A stretch of 46,657 bases of DNA from Xanthomonas dyei (GTDB taxonomy: Bacteria > Pseudomonadota > Gammaproteobacteria > Xanthomonadales > Xanthomonadaceae). The translations under genes and the position numbers were made by a program. This document shows, in pieces, positions 44,514 to 46,657 of the stretch (positions within the stretch are counted from its first letter, which is position 1; each line of letters opens with the position of its first letter). The stretch is from contig NZ_MDEE01000038.1 of the NCBI RefSeq assembly GCF_002939865.1, positions 1 to 46,657 of the forward strand. Direction: 5' to 3'. The notes beneath the pieces are model-generated. The model saw nothing but the letters and a program-made list of their open reading frames with translations. It was not told the DNA's origin and searched no databases.

Positions 44514-45767
44514 TCAGCGGAAGCCGGCGATCGTGGCCTTGGTGTTGACCAGCACGCGCTGATTGTCGGCGGTGCTGGCATTGCCCATGGGCACGCCGTT
44601 GTAGCTGATGTTGGAGTTGGACCAGTAGTTCAGCCGCGGGCAGCTGCTGCTGCAGTCGTAAGCCATGATGGTGCGCCAGCTGTTGCCGTAGCGATAACCG
44701 TGGCCGTAGGCGTATGGCGAGGTGCTCGGGTCGTTGGTGGCATCGTGGCGGGCGCTCTGCAGATGGCCGATTTCATGCGCAAAGCTGTAGTAGCCGGTGG
44801 CGCAATCCCAGTACACCGATGCGAAGGCGCTGGCGGCCGTGGAGCCGATGCCCGACGCCAAGCCGCAGTAGCTGTTGTTGTCCAGCAAGATCACGCCTAC
44901 ATCGGCGGTGTAGGTGTTACGGCTGGTGTGGATGCTGTCCATGTAACCATCGTTGGTCACGCGGAAGCGCTGCAGGTCGGTGGTGAAGTTGCCGGTTTCG
45001 GTGTAGCTGGTGGTCTCGTACCGCGCCAGCTGCAAGGTGATGCCGACATTGCTGTTGATGTAGCCCTGGTTGGCTTCGGCCACCGCCAGTTGCACCAGCG
45101 ACTGCATGTTGCCGCCGTAAGCGGTTACCGCCTTGTTGGTGGCCACGACCAGCACGCGGATGGTGGCCGGGCTGCCGGATGAAGCCGCCGCCGCGGTCAC
45201 GCGCCCATCGCCAGGCATGTCGAACTTGGGCAGCAGGCTGTATTCGGCCGGATGCTCCTGCGGCATGCGCTGCTCGTCGACCTGCACCAGTACATGTCGG
45301 CCATCGGCCAACGGACGCAGGCGATACAGCTTGCCGGCGTAGCGGATGGTGCCGGTGACGGTATCGCCGCTGCGCACCAGGATAGCCGAGTTCAATGGGT
45401 CCACGCCGGACAAGGTGCGTGCACGGGTGCCGGCGCGCGGGCCGAGGTTGCCGTACCACACGCTGTCGCCGCCTTCCAACGCATCCACCTTGGCCTGCGT
45501 GGCGGTGATGGTCTGGCCATCCAGCTGCAATTCCAGCAGTTTTTCGCCGGCGGTCACCGCGGCGGCATCGAGCTGCACCACCTGTGCGTTGGTGGTGGAC
45601 GGGGCGCTCAACAGGCGTTGCAGCGAGGGTTCTGCGGTGGCGGTTGCCGCAGCGCTGCGGCTGAGCGCCGGGCCGGTTTGGTACAGGGGCTTGCCGGCGG
45701 CGGCGGCCGACCCGGCCAGGCACATGGCGATCAGACCCACCGTGGTGCACATCGACTTCGACTTCAT
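44514..45767 (-). CDS. Secreted zinc metalloprotease (metzincin-like)
   Basis: A 417-residue exported protease. Signal peptide at 1-23 (TVGLIAMCLAGSAAAA). Residues 24-200 look like a propeptide rich in Ala, Thr and Ser. The catalytic domain has the zinc site HEIGHLQSARHD at 331-342 (His331, His335, His341) and the Met-turn TIMAYDC with Met368. Four Cys (301, 322, 372, 376) may form two disulfides. The usual Gly at the eighth position of HExxHxxGxxH is Ser338. AGGAGAG lies 9 bases before the ATG. A degradative or virulence role after secretion is likely by family; the target is unknown. Confidence 0.88.
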   Translation of the reverse strand: MKSKSMCTTVGLIAMCLAGSAAAAGKPLYQTGPALSRSAAATATAEPSLQRLLSAPSTTNAQVVQLDAAAVTAGEKLLELQLDGQTITATQAKVDALEGGDSVWYGNLGPRAGTRARTLSGVDPLNSAILVRSGDTVTGTIRYAGKLYRLRPLADGRHVLVQVDEQRMPQEHPAEYSLLPKFDMPGDGRVTAAAASSGSPATIRVLVVATNKAVTAYGGNMQSLVQLAVAEANQGYINSNVGITLQLARYETTSYTETGNFTTDLQRFRVTNDGYMDSIHTSRNTYTADVGVILLDNNSYCGLASGIGSTAASAFASVYWDCATGYYSFAHEIGHLQSARHDATNDPSTSPYAYGHGYRYGNSWRTIMAYDCSSSCPRLNYWSNSNISYNGVPMGNASTADNQRVLVNTKATIAGFR

Positions 45768-46210
45768 CGTCTCTCTCTCCTAAGACATGGAAGCAACGGG
45801 TGCGAAACACCGGGCCCCTGTCCCCGGGACGCCATTAGGGCGCTCCGTAATGTACCGAATGCAAGTTGTTGCAAAAGAAAATTACATTTCTGTGATGCTT
45901 GGCGATGACTGGATGCGATTCCGGCGCGCATGCGCAACGACGTAGCGCACAGTTCCGGTCGCCAGGGGTGTCGGCGATGTGCGCGGTGTGCTGCATCGCG
46001 GATGTCGCGGCGGTGAGGGGCAGCTGGTTCACGCAGATGCATCGACAGACCGAGAGCCGGTAGCACACGACTACGTGTCGCTCAGCCGGGTGTCGGTGTT
46101 GTTCGGCTGGGCCTACATCACGTGGACATGCCGGATGCCGGGACTGGGTGCGCCTTCTGCAGCCATCTGTCTCTTGTTCGCGGCGTCTTGTCAGCCGCTC
46201 TAACAGCGAG
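45768..46210. other. Upstream region of the metalloprotease gene
   Basis: About 440 bases with no gene call. It must contain the promoter of the protease gene; a relatively AT-rich stretch at 45860-45895 is the best candidate, but no exact boxes are claimed. The right part leads into the tandem repeat. Confidence 0.4.
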
Positions 46211-46593
46211 GGAGCTCTCCGCTGTCTTGGGAAGCTTGGGTGCTTTGACTGTACCGGTTGCGGAGCGCTTGATCTGCGTTTTATCTGCAGGGCCCTTGCC
46301 CGCCCACCATCGCGGGACACGCCGTGAATCCATCCATGGAGCTCTCCCGCTGTCTTGGGAAGCTTGGATGCTTTGACTGTGTCGATTGCGGAGCGCTTGA
46401 TCTGCGTTTTATCTGCAGGGCCCTTGCCCGCCCACCATCGCGGGACACGCCGTGAATCCATCCATGGAGCTCTCCCGCTGTCTTGGGAAGCTTGGATGCT
46501 TTGACTGTGTCGATTGCGGAGCGCTTGATCTGCGCTTTATCTGCAGGTCCCTTGCCCGCCCACCATCGCGGGACACGCCGCAAGTACGTCCAT
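46211..46593. repeat. Three tandem copies of a 127/128-bp repeat
   Basis: Units begin with GGAGCTCTCC at 46211, 46338 and 46466, giving lengths of 127, 128 and 128 bases. Copies 2 and 3 are almost identical; copy 1 differs by a missing C and a few substitutions (GGGTGCTTTGACTGTACCGG against GGATGCTTTGACTGTGTCGA). Copy 3 differs at single bases and near its right end. On the minus strand the repeat stays open in consecutive frames, but no ribosome binding site or known protein was found, so I do not call a gene. Confidence 0.92.
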
Positions 46594-46657
46594 GTAGCAA
46601 CTGTGTTGGTCAGGACCTCAATCCGCGACCTTTGATCAGTTTCCTTCGGGCGTGTTC

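Noticed and set aside
46211..46593. Tandem repeat as a CRISPR array
   Set aside because: Units are 127-128 bases and directly adjacent with no short repeat/unique spacer alternation, and no cas genes are present.
46118..46600. Minus-strand frames of 60-200 codons across the tandem repeat as a repeat protein
   Set aside because: The repeat unit is not a multiple of three, so the peptide sequence is not repeated in register; a true repeat protein would need a triplet period.

Overview
The window reads as a chromosome segment of a Xanthomonas-type gammaproteobacterium. The evidence is the high-GC core, an OpsX-like heptosyltransferase, a LipA-like secreted esterase, an NAD-type isocitrate dehydrogenase, and gene orders typical of the Xanthomonadaceae: tig-clpP-clpX-lon-hupB-tRNA-ppiD, phoB-phoR-ppk-ppx, and the mltD/gloB/rnhA/dnaQ block. 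The species cannot be named from the sequence alone.

Positions 1-4084 are different. This stretch is visibly AT-richer than the rest, starts with the end of an insertion sequence, and stops at a short sequence resembling the 3' end of a serine tRNA, just before the 4.5S RNA gene. I read it as the distal end of a tRNA-integrated genomic island. Its cargo is two convergent cassettes sharing one terminator. One is a DUF262 protein overlapping a HEPN RNase-like protein (+ strand). The other is a Panacea-like putative antitoxin, an unknown 248-residue protein with faint MazF/PemK-like features, and an H-NS family silencer (- strand). This is the most likely place for an undescribed defence or toxin-antitoxin system.

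Positions 4150-18100 are core genome: ffs; molybdopterin synthesis (moaA, moaC, moaD, moaE) behind kdkA and an MBL-fold hydrolase; divergent opsX; a DUF6165 gene; tRNA-Ser; a PP2C phosphatase; dnaQ-rnhA-methyltransferase facing gloB-lytic transglycosylase; then ppiD.

Positions 18350-25370 hold the proteostasis block on the - strand: tRNA-Leu, trigger factor, ClpP, ClpX, Lon, HU, tRNA-Val, tRNA-Asp. A sigma-32-like promoter for lon lies inside the terminator hairpin of clpX. An orphan histidine kinase, a repeat-bearing intergenic region and lipA follow, then four tRNAs (Pro, Arg, His, Lys) and a Bax-inhibitor-1 family membrane protein.

Positions 30800-46657 carry isocitrate dehydrogenase, a glutaredoxin/AhpD-like pair, a BepA-type periplasmic protease, the phosphate block (Pho box, phoB, phoR, ppk1, ppx), a glycosyltransferase, a PAP2 phosphatase, lpxH, a small lipoprotein and a secreted zinc metalloprotease. 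The window ends in three tandem copies of a 127/128-bp repeat. Other repeats are a 138-bp element with inverted ends, a decayed relative of it, and GGGAATC-type arrays. No rRNA and no CRISPR array were seen.
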